Origin: Symsagittifera roscoffensis
Taxonomy: Eukaryota; Xenacoelomorpha; Acoela; Convolutidae
NCBI RefSeq assembly: GCF_963678635.1
Contig: NC_087069.1
Coordinates: forward strand, 45,611,448-45,675,447
Direction: 5' to 3'
DNA: 64,000 nucleotides
This document shows positions 23,111 through 35,104 of this stretch, piece after piece. Position numbers and translations under genes: made by a program. Position 1 is the stretch's first letter. Every line of letters starts with the position of its first letter. A model generated the notes under the pieces. The model did no database searches, was not told where the DNA came from, and saw only the letters and a program-made list of their open reading frames with translations.

Positions 23111-23547
23111 GTGAGTTTATTCAAGAGTTCTGTGAGTCGACTGACAACTCACAATCATTTAAATTTAATAAGATACTCTCAAGCTATTATAGACGACAAA
23201 GATTTACTTGATACATTTATCACAACAAATACTCTCGATGTTACTAACAAAACGGTTCCTACTCACTGGAAAACTCTAATCGAAAGATTTAAAAAAAAAT
23301 GAAAGATCAAAAAACATACAAATCAATCGTATGTACACAAGACTTAGAAATAGGTCACTTGGCAAGAGTTTTCATAAATTATGTTAAAATATGTGGAAAC
23401 AAAACTTCATTGAAACGCAAAACGAAGGTTAAAAAAACTAATGAGACAAGCTACTCGAAGAAACTCTGTAAATTATTAAACGAGAAAGCCTCTACCAGCA
23501 AAGAAACCCGAAAGCAATGTTCAACACTTTCAATAATCAAGAAATAG
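23111..23547 (+). other. Two short adjoining reading frames of unknown nature, upstream of LINE remnants
   Basis: One frame (23111-23302, 63 codons, from a GTG) and a second (23299-23547, 82 codons, from an ATG) overlap by four bases in different frames. Both are lysine-rich. They lie just 5' of the decayed RT segments on the same strand, so they may be the linker region of the same LINE. I do not recognise a domain. Confidence 0.3.
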
Positions 23548-23764
23548 CTTCAATTTGGTAAACGTCCTTTAAATACTAGGTTGTTTCTATAACTTAGACA
23601 CCAAAAGCAAAACTGTAATCTTGTTCAGATTCATTATAAGCATATACTTCAAAAGAAAAATTCTCAAACTTAAAGAAAAAACTACAAATCCCATCTGATA
23701 TTTCATCACGTACTCTTAAAATTGCTTGCAAGGAAAACTACACACAACTTTTTTTCTTCTCAAT

Positions 23765-25050
23765 GAATAGCTGAAAAACGACCTCTTTCTACAAAAGCTA
23801 AGAATATCCATTGTCACCCAATATACAAAAGAAAAGATCCTGAAGTAGTTGAAAACAACAACCTAACTCAAATATTGGAGACTTATCAATCAGGTTTGAA
23901 AAAGTTTATATAAACAAAGTTTTGATTAAACTAACAAATCTGGAAACCTTCTAAGCATCACTCAATTTGGCTTTAGAACATCCTACTCTTGCTATTGATG
24001 TTTTTTTTTGTAGAAAGCATTGTATGAATCGATTGATAAATAGCTGTTATGTGCTCTTTTTTTTAAACCTCTCGAACGAATTTCAATGTATTGACCACAG
24101 TTTTTAAAAGATCAGCAAAATGAATTACGCTTTCTTGATCCCGCTGTAGACATATCAAATTTTTTAATAAGTACTCATTTCAAAAAAGTAGTAAAATAAA
24201 ACTGATCAGAATGAATAATACTTCATCAATGTGTCCTACAAGGCACCGCATTAGGACCTCTCATTTTCAGATTGTAAGTCAATGATCTAAACAAGCAACT
24301 GACTAACTCATAGTAAGTGTTGCAATACGCTCATGTCAAAATTCTTTTATATGAGATTGAAAACATCGAAATTGCACTAAGAGAGCTTGAAAAAATTTTC
24401 AGTGTTTTAGCAAAACACTTCCGGAGACACTTACTTCAACACGCTGCTAAGAAAAATAGAAATGTTATCCTCTGTAGAAAACTAGTCAAATAAGAGGAAA
24501 AAAGAAACACCATTGCTCAGGACAAAAAAAAACACTCATTTTTTTTTTCTTCAATTGCTCAGGAAAAATTGAAGAAAAAACTCAAAGTCAATTATTTGGC
24601 AGCGTGAGTAAGCAAACATATGACATTTCAAGAAGAAGTTAAAATGCTCTTAGTAAAATTGGCCTAAGTGATTAAAACAAAACAGTCGACCAAAAACATG
24701 TTCCTAATCAAAACATTACTGCTATTCATGCTCGAATTCGTTATCTGTCCACTAATCTATCTTGTCATCTTATTAAAAAGAATTTCAGCAAAATAGTTAA
24801 CCTCGAAAAACAACTCTTCTGGGCAATTGAAACATGTTGTGGTTTTGCAAAAATTGAACCAACATGCGATCCTACTTAGAAACAGAAGGTATATCTGACT
24901 GAAAAATAAATTGACCGGAAAATAGTTTGTCATCTCTGGAAATCAAAACCCTTTCTCTAACCAGTTTACGAAAAAAAAATTTTTCTAGGATGTCAGTAAC
25001 AATCTTGAACAGGTCACATGTTGACAAACCAATTTTTAGAATCTCGTTAT
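23765..25050 (+). mobile_element. Decayed LINE reverse transcriptase, tandem copy 1
   Basis: Across several frames it reads, in correct order, HPIYKRKDPEVVENN (RT block 0-1), ITQFGFRTSYSCY (block 2), FFLNLSNEFQCIDH (block 3, where FLDxSKAFDxIDH is usual; the first catalytic Asp is lost), and LQGTALGPLIFRL (block 4, QGSVLGPLLF). The expected ADD is decayed to AHV near 24325. Many stops and shifts are present, so it is not functional. The block pattern is that of CR1/jockey-type elements. Confidence 0.75.
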
Positions 25051-25067
25051 TAAAAACGTTATTAATA

Positions 25068-26350
25068 GCTGAAAAACGACCTCTTTCTACAAAAGCTAAA
25101 AATATCCATTGTCACCCAATATACAAAAAAAAAGATCCTGAAGTAGTTGAAAACAACAACCTAACTCAAATATTGGAGACTTATCAATAAGGTTTGAAAA
25201 AGTTTATATAAACAAAGTTTTGATTATACTGACAAATCTGGAAACCTTCTAAGCATCACTCAATTTGGCTTTAGAACATCCTACTCTTGCTATTGATGTT
25301 TTTTTGTAGAAAGCATTGTATGAATCGATTGATAAATAGCTGTTATGTGCTCTTTTTTTAAACCTCTCGAACGAATTTCAATGTATTGACCACAATTTTA
25401 AACGATCAGCTCAATTAATTACGCTTTCTTGATCCCGCTGTAGACTTATCAAATTTTTTAATAAGTACTCATTTCAAAAAAAGTAGTAAAATAAAACTGA
25501 TCAGAATGAATATCACTTCATCAATGTGTCCTACAAGGCACCGTATTAGGACCTCTCATTTTCAGATTGTATATCAATGATCTAAACAAGCAACTGACTA
25601 ACTCATAGTAAGTGTTGCAATACGCTCATGTCAAAATTCTTTTATATGAGATTGAAAACATCGAAATTGCACTAAGAGTGCTTGAAAAAATTTTCAGAGT
25701 TTTAGCAAAACACTTTCGGAGACACTTACTTCAACAAGCTGCTAAGAAAAATAGAAATGTTATCCTCTGTAGAAAACTAGTCAAATCAGAGGAAAAAAGA
25801 CACACCATTGCTCAGGACAAAAAAACACTCAATTGTTTTTTTCTTCAATTGCTCAGGAAAAATTGAAAAAAAAAAAAAACTCAAAGTCAATTATTTGGCA
25901 GCATGAATAAACAAACATATGACATTTCAAGAAGAAGTTAAAATGCTCTTAGTAAAATTGGCCTAAGTGATTAAAACAAAACAGTCGACCAAAAACATGT
26001 TCCTAATCAAAACATTACTGCTATTCTTGCTCGAATTCGTTTTCAGTCCACTAATCTATCCTGTCATCTTATTAAACAGAATTTCAGCAAAATAGTTAAC
26101 CTCGGAAAAACAACTCTTCTGGGCAATTGAAACATGTTGTGGTTTTGCAAAAATTGAACCAACATGTGATCTTACTTAGAAACAGAAGGTATATCTGACT
26201 GAAAAATAAATTGACCGGAAAATTGTTTGTCATCTCTGGAAATTAAAATTCTTTCTATAACCAGTTTACGAAAAAAAAATCTTTCTAGGATGTCAGTAAC
26301 AATCTTGAACAGGTCACATGTTGACAAACCAATTTTTAGAATCTCCTTAT
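25068..26350 (+). mobile_element. Decayed LINE reverse transcriptase, tandem copy 2
   Basis: Direct repeat of 23765-25050 at an offset of about 1300 bp, with the two copies ~95 per cent alike. Both carry the same lost catalytic region and most of the same stops, so decay came before the duplication. The flanking block GGTCACATGTTGACAAACC ends both copies. Confidence 0.85.
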
Positions 26351-26569
26351 TTACTGAAAAGCAAAAACAAAATTTATGAATCTTTACCTAATTTTATTTG
26401 AAGAAGATCCATCCACCTGTGGCATCCTATGAAAACTTTTCATAGAAAGATTTATATTCTATATTTTTGATTAATTGGCAAAAATAATAATCATAATTTG
26501 ACTTAAACTTGTACATATGAAGATACTTTCGACTGGCAAATAAACTTTTGGTCTTTGATTTTTTGATGA

Positions 26570-29400
26570 CGTTATCAAAATCACCCTGGTCGACAAAAAA
26601 TCATCTATATCTCTGTTTTAATTAATCGTTCTCAAAAGAAAAAATTAGCTTCAGAACTGAAGTCTTTTGTTTCCAAGCTAAACACGTGTTACTGAAAAAC
26701 ACACTGATACTGTTTTATAACGTAATCGCAGTTTTTCAAAGATTTGTTTTAGTTTGATTATAATTTTTTTACAGCTTTCATCTAGTTTGTTTTGCTACCA
26801 CAGTTTTTAAATGAACAGATTTTAATGTATTTGGTATTAAGTAAACACGTGCGCTCAGTACTTACCGCAAACAGGTGAGCTATTTTTCTTAAACATGAAA
26901 CATGAAAAAACATCCTGGTTGAAGTCTCATGGTTAAAAATGCTGTATCTTTTGTACCCCAGTGATCACTAAATTCCCTCACTCTCACTAATCCACTGCAA
27001 TTCCTAGTTTTTTTGCAATGGGTAATCTGCGATGTCTCACGGCTTTCTTAGTAATGATTCGCCGAAAAATTGAATCTCAGTAACGATTTAGCTTAGGATA
27101 CAACAGAAAAAATAGTTTTCATTTTTATTTTCTAATATTTCGATTTCAAAGCAAAACTTCAAAGTCACAATTTGCCGGCCCTTTTCTTGTCATGAGTTAT
27201 AAGAAAAAATTGCCACATCTTCACTATGTTACGACAAAAAAAAACAAGTGCTGGTCTTAAAAGGGAATTTGTCTACTTGTTGAGCTATAATTTGTTTTCA
27301 AACATGCGGATTGCCAACTCCACTATTCAACATTTTTGTCTAATAGTATAGTATGTTTCGATCAGCTCAACCACTCAAGACGTTTTTTATCGACCTAATT
27401 AAATGACCGAGGAAAATTTACACGAAAGGATTTGACAGAAGCCTACTAAATTTTATATGACCTAAATTTTCACAAAAAGGCACGGACGAAACATTTTAAA
27501 TTTATAATGACTGGCATAAAAGGTTTTTACCGACAAAAATTTTGAATACGTTAGATGCATGCATACTATGAATCGTCGACGGAAAAATTTTGACCGATTT
27601 TAGAAAGCGTTAGATTCGTTTGTTTTCCTACCACAGTTTTTAAATAAACAAATTTTAATGTATTTGGCATTAAGAAGTTTTGTGCGCTCAGTACATAGTG
27701 CAAATTGGTAAGCTAATTTACTTAAACACAAAACATGAGAAAACACCCGGGTTGAAACCTCACTGATAATTGAACAGCTGTTTCTGTTGTGTCCAAGTGA
27801 TCACTAATTTCCCGCACTGGTCCGAGTACAATTCAGAGTTTTTTCGCATTGTGTAATCTGCGATCACGGCTTTTTTAGTAAAGAATCAGTGAAAAAATGA
27901 ATATAAGTAACGTTTCAGCTTAAAATAAAATAGAATTATTAATTTTTCATTTTTAGTTTTTAATATCTTGATTTCAAAGGAACACTTCAAAATCATCATT
28001 CGCTGGCCATTGTCTTGTTAAGGGTAATAAAAAAAAATGCCTCATCTTTAAGTATGTTAAGACAAAAAAGATGAAGCTCTGGTCTTAAAACGTAATTTAT
28101 TTATTTTTTAGTTATAATTTTTCTTAACTCATGCAGATTGCCATCTCCACTACTTGAAAGCTTTGTCTAATAGTATGCTAGGTTTCGACTGGCTCAACCA
28201 CTCAAGACATTTTTTTCGATATAGGTAAATGGCCGATGAGACCATATTCAAAAAGTTTTGACAGACGCCTTTTTTGCTATAAATGGCTCAAATTTTGACA
28301 AAATCACCCGGAAGCAATATTTTGAAATGGATGATGACTGGCAGAAAAAAATTTTATTGACAAAAAATTGCTTAACTTACATTTAGGCATATTATGTATG
28401 AATCGTCGACAGAAAGATTTCTGGCCGATTATAACAGAGTGCGTTAGATTTGAGCAAGATACTATCAAGTCGTCCAACACTGTCAGAAACGACCATGTTT
28501 AGGTTTAATCGACCGCAGAATAGTATGTTTGACTGATATTCAGAAAATGCTTTGAAAAAAGAATTTATTACGTTAGAAACAAGAGTGTTAAATAAATTGT
28601 GTAATATAACTATAACCTCTTGTGTTATAGAAACTACCATGTTTATATTGAAGCGATTACAGAAAAAAATGATTTTGCCCGACAAAAGTTTACTGTGGTT
28701 GGCCAGAATCCATTAGAAAATTGTTTTTAAGGTCTTGATCAGAAAAAATGCGCAAAAAAGAATGACTGAGGTGTATGCTTACTCGTTCTCTTCAAGCAAA
28801 AAATTTTTTTTTGGCGGTTGTACAAATTCCAAACCAAATATCTTGTTCAGACTAGTCAACTGTTGAGATGATACTGGAAAAATTTTCGCTCTATATATGC
28901 GGCCCGGCCCAAATAGTCCTTCACCAAAGAAATTATTAGCTGCCAGAATTAAAATCTACAAGTTTTGTTTTCAAGCTAAGCAAGCTTTTACTGAAGAAAC
29001 GTACTGATATTGTTTTTAAGCATAATTCTAGACTTATTGTAGTTTGGCTAAAGTTTCTGCTTTTATCTAGTTTATTTTGGCACCACCGTTATCATATGAA
29101 AAGATTGTAAAGTATTTGGTTTACCTTGCTCAACACGTGCGCTCTAAACTTTCTCCAAACAAGTAAACCATTTTTGTTAAATAAAAAAAGAGATTTTTTT
29201 GTGAATGTTGAGTCAGTCAAGATTGTCAGACTTGAAGTTATGCGGTTAGTGATCTCTTTTTTGTAGAATCGGAGTGATCATTGATTCAGAGTTTTTGCAT
29301 GGCTTATTATGCGATGTCTCAGGACTTGCTTATTTATGATGCAGTAAAAAATTGAATCCTAATAATGATTCGGCTTTCAGAAATGAGATATTGCCCATTT
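26570..29400 (+). repeat. Old three-unit direct repeat array
   Basis: A block containing CACAGTTTTTAAATGAACAG, GTGCGCTCAGTAC, AGTGATCACTAA and TAATCTGCGATGTC recurs, strongly diverged, from ~26790, ~27620 and ~29080. The leader (TCCAAGCTAAACACG, ACTGATACTG) is shared by units 1 and 3, and TATGAATCGTCGAC by units 1 and 2. No coding sequence is supported. Confidence 0.7.
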
Positions 29401-29500
29401 ACTTAAGTTCTTGATTTAATTACCGTTCAAAGCTATTGATATAATTATATCCATTTTCAGCCAAAAAATTTTATACAAAAAAAACGTATTATAAACCTAT

Positions 29501-30124
29501 TTTGAAAAATTCTGTTTTGAAGGCGTACATTAGCCAGCATATCGTAACTAATTTTAGAGGTGTTCTTGCTGTGGAAACAATCTCACAAACAATATAAGGA
29601 AATTGAATTTCTGGGCTCAACTTGGTTTTTTGCGAAGCTGATAAGCACTCATTATGCTACTGAAAAATGACAGAAATTAGAAAAATGAAAAAAATTATTA
29701 GATGTGCTTAGCCCAGCGTAAAAAAAAAGCTGAGACTTCATGAATAATCTGGCGCTGATGACTAATTTCATTCCATAGAAAGCCATTCCAACAATTATTT
29801 TGGAAAAACAACTGCTTCAATCCAAGCACAATAGTTCCATTGGTAGTTGTGTTCAATTTTCTAGTATAAGGTCCCAAGAAATTTTAGATGATGTGTCGTA
29901 AAAACAGATATGACAGTTTACCGACGCCGGACCAAGTACCTCTATTTATCGTGTTACTTATTTTTTTTCCAACATAATTTTTATTGCTTCCCATAGAACT
30001 AATTTGAGCCCATAAATTTAAATTCCTTATACTGTTTGTGAGGTTGTTTCCACAGCAAGAACACCTCTAGCACTAATTATGATACGCTGGCTTTTTTCCG
30101 CCTTCAAAAGAAGATTTTTCAAAA
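29501..30124. mobile_element. Foldback/MITE with ~125-bp arms
   Basis: The left arm (29501-29625) and right arm (30003-30124) are reverse complements, with the core AGAGGTGTTCTTGCTGTGGA intact in both. The ~375-bp centre is non-coding. Confidence 0.75.
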
Positions 30125-33100
30125 CTTGACCCGGTTAAGCCCTTTCAAATGATTTCATCTACTTTTTGTCAAAATTTGAACGTTGTTGCCAAAAAAACAA
30201 GCAAAACGTGAAGAAAAAGTTCATTCATTTTTTGTTAAATTCAAAAAAACTAAAACTTAAATCCTGTGGCTGTATCTTGCAATTTCACTAAGCATTTTCT
30301 GGTAAGTAGTGTTCCTAGCGGAAAACAAAAAGAACCATGTGAACAAAATTGTTTGTCTGTAAAATCTTACAAGAATCTTATTAAACTTTAAATTGCTCTT
30401 CAGTCAGATTTTCTAGTCAACGGAGAAAAGTTGGGTTGAGAATCCAAAAAGGATTCTGCAAAAGAATGCAGTTTTTTGTCAGAATCTTTCGAGAATCTTA
30501 CAAAATCTTACAAGACTGGCCATTTTTGTCAAATAGGGATGTCAGTTTTAATACTTGTTTTCATTGAGAGCAGATAACAAACTCAGAGCATTCATAAGTT
30601 TAAATCTCACCAGCATTCCGATAATACACTTTTAGGCAATTTATGTAATTGCTTCTTCGGGCTTACAATATTAAAACACCGTTTTTTTGCAAAATTTTTT
30701 TAAAGAAGAAATTGCTCCTGGTTAATCAGTTTGAACAATTTTAAAAAAGTGAGAATAAAAGGAATAAAAGACGTTAGGAAGAACTGGTGTTGAGTTGTTT
30801 CTCTTTAACCAAGAATTGCTGTTTTAGCATCATTGTCTTTTTGATGTGTATAGTGTAAGCTTAGCAATTAATCTTTTAGAGATCTTGTTCGGTTAAACCG
30901 TTTGTTCAATTGAAGTATTTATTCAGGTCATCAGGTGTGGGTAGGAACATACGTCGGGAAAGGTTGTTTTTTAAACAAAACAGACATCAGCATTAAAAAT
31001 CACGTGTGGTCGACTGATGTGTAAATAAAATAACTTTGAACTTTGAATCGGCTCCCTCAAACGTCCTTAATTTTTCCCGGTCTCGGGAACACGGATTGTA
31101 TTTACTCAAAACAGCTGAATAATTAATTATAATTATCTTTAAAAAAATTTTAGGAAACTTTGCCACAATTATGCGGCTGTTATTCAGTTTGCAGGTTTCT
31201 TCAGTTAAATATTAATAAGCAAGAAAATTATTTTTAGAGGAGATGAAATTGAAAAAAAATCAGTTTAGCTCTGTTTATCAAAGTCACATCATTGTCTGAT
31301 ATTTTCAAAATCCCACACTGTGGAAGTATCCATTGACTACCTTTGTTTTCATCTGTCGTTCTTTTGAATTATCATAAAGTAGGTACTTTGAATTTTGTTT
31401 TAAAATTCGTGTGAAGGCCTTTCGGTCTGAAACAAATTCAATTGATAGCGTTTTGTTTATCAACCAATTGCGTAATTGGTAAAATACTGGCAACTGTGAG
31501 ATAGGATTAAGAAATGATGTCAGACAATTGTGTTTTATGGTATCTGCTAAAATGGACTGAAAATGGTTACCTTCCTGAAACCTGTCGCTTTTTACTAGTT
31601 TTGAGTTGGCGTATCGAACGTGGTACGTCTTCATGTATTTGTTGCGACATTAAAAATGGGGAACTTTGTTTTCGGGGGTGTTTTTTTTTCTTCTTTATTT
31701 GAAGCCATTGTTTGATTTGCCTTTTTTACTGTGACTATCGAATATATTTAACTTCTATGTTTTCTTTCGTCAGATCCTTTTTATCACACGACGTACAAAA
31801 AAAGCAACACTAGTTTGAAAAAAAAAGGAAAATTGTTGTATGTGTTTATATTAGTATGGTCGTCACAGTCTGTGCTTGACAAACAACTGGCTATCCTTGT
31901 TTAGTTTTTGCTTTTTCATTGTCCATGAAGCACTTATAGTTCTGATGTTCTGAGCGACCATATCTAGAAATCGAAACTTGTTTCCACTGTTAGCGTTGTC
32001 AAGTAACTTGAGTGTTGCAAACTTTAAATAAAAACCTATAGCTCGCGTAAGTACAACTCACGCAAATTTTCGTTCACATTTCGGCCGAAAAGTTGAAGTA
32101 AGATTCCTTGACTTGATTTTTCTATTCTTTTTAAAGCTGACTCAATTTATTTAAAGGAATAATCTGTAGGCTCTTATCATATTGTTTAATGTCTGTTTCG
32201 ACATAGTTTTGTTCACTATATCCTTATGTTTTCTAGGCCGGCAATATGTTTTTTTTTCTGTTACGTCAATAGCATCTGATTGACCCGGTTAAGGACTAAA
32301 TTTAATTTTTTTTCTGACGTGAATTAATAAAGAACACAGCCTACTCAGCATTTTGAGCTCAAAAAACACGAGACCAATCCGCATTTTTTTGAAATATTGC
32401 CGTAACATTTTCACTTCTATTACCTTATTGAAATCTTTACACATTATCTAATTACACAAGTTCTTCAGTAGGTATAGGGTTTAACGACCACCAGCTCCCT
32501 AAATTGCCAAAATCGGCCATCGAAATTTTGTATAAGAATGTATGATAAAAGCGTATTTTGCAATAAATCTAATTTTATTGGATCAACTTGACCGAAGAAG
32601 AATAAGCTGAAAAATTTGCAAAAAAATTTATATGTTTTTACCGAGCTTGACAAACAAACCAAATCGACTACCTCGAAACAAGCGAGCTAGTTTTCGCCCC
32701 ACATATTAGATTTGATGTCTTTGATTGATTTTTTAAAAAATGTTTCAACGACTGTTTGCAATCAAGCAAACCATATTTTCAAATTATAGACAAAAATTTA
32801 GCTTCACAGACCTCTCGTCCAAAAACTGAAAAAAGTGTGGTCAAACATCTATCTATTGATTCCTATGATAATTGTCTTTTCGTAAATTTTTCATTTACAG
32901 CTTGCAAAATTTTATGCACGTTTCAACTAAAAAGTTATTTTAAGTGTTTTGTTTTTTTTTGTAATTATTGTGGTCAACAAAAAATCGATTTTGTTTCAAG
33001 GCAAAAAATGAACTTCATACAGTTTCAGCGTTTCAAAAATCTGCTAGCAAAAAAAACTTAGATTGAGAACAATGAAAAAGTTTTGTCTTCAACCTAATCC

Positions 33101-35080
33101 AGATTTGATCTTTCAAATGAAAGAAAAAACAATACAAATTCGCCACATTTTGTAATCTGTGAAAAACATAGCTAAAAGTATTACAAAAACTGGTAACTAG
33201 AACAAATCTTAAAACTTTTTGAGGTAATTACTTATATTTTGTAAAGAAAAATAATGCTAATAATGCATCTCATCTTGAAAAATTTCTGATAGTTCCATCG
33301 ATAAATTTACTACCTCGAATGTTGTTTAAGCTCTCATCACATGTTTCAATAACTGGAGAAAGTTACAGTGATATAACTTTAATCAGGGAAAAATAAAAAT
33401 CATACAGCTAACTTCCATTTGCGGAAAACTTTCACGCTCTTTCATTAAGTTTCTTTTTCTATGGAATAGTATCACATTGTATAAAAACTGGTTTCGTTTT
33501 GGCTGTTCAAAACAGTATGAACTAATTAAAATGTCAAAATTTGTCATATCTAAAGATTTTTTGAACAAAAAAAATGAGCTTACGGAACTGTGAGGCCATC
33601 GCAAAAAATCTATGAAACAAATTGCAAATTTAAAAAATTTTTACTTTGAATAATATGTTTCTATGAAGATAATAATTGTCATATGTTTATTTCTTTTTTT
33701 CTTTTGCATGTTTTAACCAGTGCTTTAGAAGAAACGCCTTTCGAGTTTTTGTTTTGCTAACTCAAGTTTTGCAAATTTTTTATCTGGTCTAAAGCACAAA
33801 AAACGTGTCAGCAAACTATTCTGCAAATAGACACTTCAGTTTTTTGAAACACAAAAGCAAAAGTTTTTCCTTAAGACAAGTTGAAATCAAAATTCTATTT
33901 AAAAATTGAAAAAAAATTTCATTCCAAAAAATTCTCTCAAATTATTGCAACAATTTTCAGCTAGTTCAAGAGTGAGACATTTCAAAATTCTTTTATAAAA
34001 ACCCGGGTTTTGATTTTTCTCCGATTTCAAAAAAAATGACGGAGTGCTTTTGATAATAACTGCTTAGACTAATTTATGCTATTTAAAAAGTGAAGGGAAT
34101 AAAGATGATTTTAAAAAAAAACTTGATATTGCAGTTTGCAAATGCACGTAAATAATCAAGTTTTGGAAAAAAACGCTTATAGGTGCGGTAAAAGGTAATC
34201 TAATGACGCCAATCTTCTCAGTGTTTCAACTAACAGACCACATAAAGAGCCCCTATCGGTACTTTTTCAGTAAAATTTTTAGTCCTTGAGACTTAAATTT
34301 TCCTTTGGCGCCCTTGCGTTCTGATTTTATAAATTTAGAGACCAGACCTGAAAAAATGCAATTTTCAATTCAAAACAATCAAAAATTTGCTTCAATATTT
34401 TTTTAAACTGTGTTTTTGAAAATTTATCTACGGCAATCACAAATTCGTCAAAATAGGGTGTTTAATTACTTTGGAGAGCAACAAAAATCAAATTAAACGA
34501 CCTAAAAAAGGATCGAGACAAAAAACTCAGTATTTTTTTTTCAAAAATCTGCTCTACCCTGAGAAAATTATCGATCATCCTGTACCTATAAGAGTGCTTT
34601 TGATCAAACTTCAAATGCTTCAACCTATTAAAAAGTTTTCATTCAGACCATGAAAACAAATTTTAGCAGCATATTTCGGTAGCATATGAAAATCTCGGTA
34701 GCGTATTTACGATTGATTTTTGGTGTGCCCTCTTGGGCAACGCAATTAGCAATATTTGGCTCTTTGTGCTAAGGAAAACCTCTTAAAATGTTTATTATAT
34801 ACATATTACAGTACTTGCGTTAAGTTTTACTTAATCTAACTCGTTTTTCAGTTCGATTGGTACATTGTTATGATTAACTTTAACTTATTAAACACAATTA
34901 CTTAGCAATCTATGAGCAATTACCTAAAACTGAAGTTTTGTTCTACATTTTAACGTTTTCGCTGACTGTAACTGACCTAACACTGAAACAATTTTTTCAA
35001 ACAAGCTATAGAAAAAACCCATCTAAAAAACTTTCAGCAAAAACAGCGGTCAATACAATAAAAATTTTGACCTAATTAAA
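30125..35080. other. Long AT-rich region without supported features
   Basis: Only short frames without recognisable domains. The longest, at 31305-31634 (minus) and 32756-33061 (plus), show homopolymer-driven composition and no motif. It is presumably intergenic sequence and upstream flank or 5' intron of the lipase-GTPase gene. Confidence 0.5.
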
Positions 35081-35083
35081 CCA

Positions 35084-35098
35084 GTCTTTTTTGTTTAG
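35084..35098 (+). promoter_or_regulatory. 3' splice site six bases before the lipase-GTPase start
   Basis: CTTTTTTGTTTAG ends at 35098 and is followed by TTAATC and the ATG. This is a canonical animal acceptor, so the transcript probably has a spliced 5' UTR or a trans-spliced leader. Confidence 0.6.
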
Positions 35099-35104
35099 TT
35101 AATC

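Noticed and set aside
32756-33061. 101-codon plus-strand frame
   Set aside because: Phe/Lys-rich, driven by A/T homopolymers, no domain or splice support.
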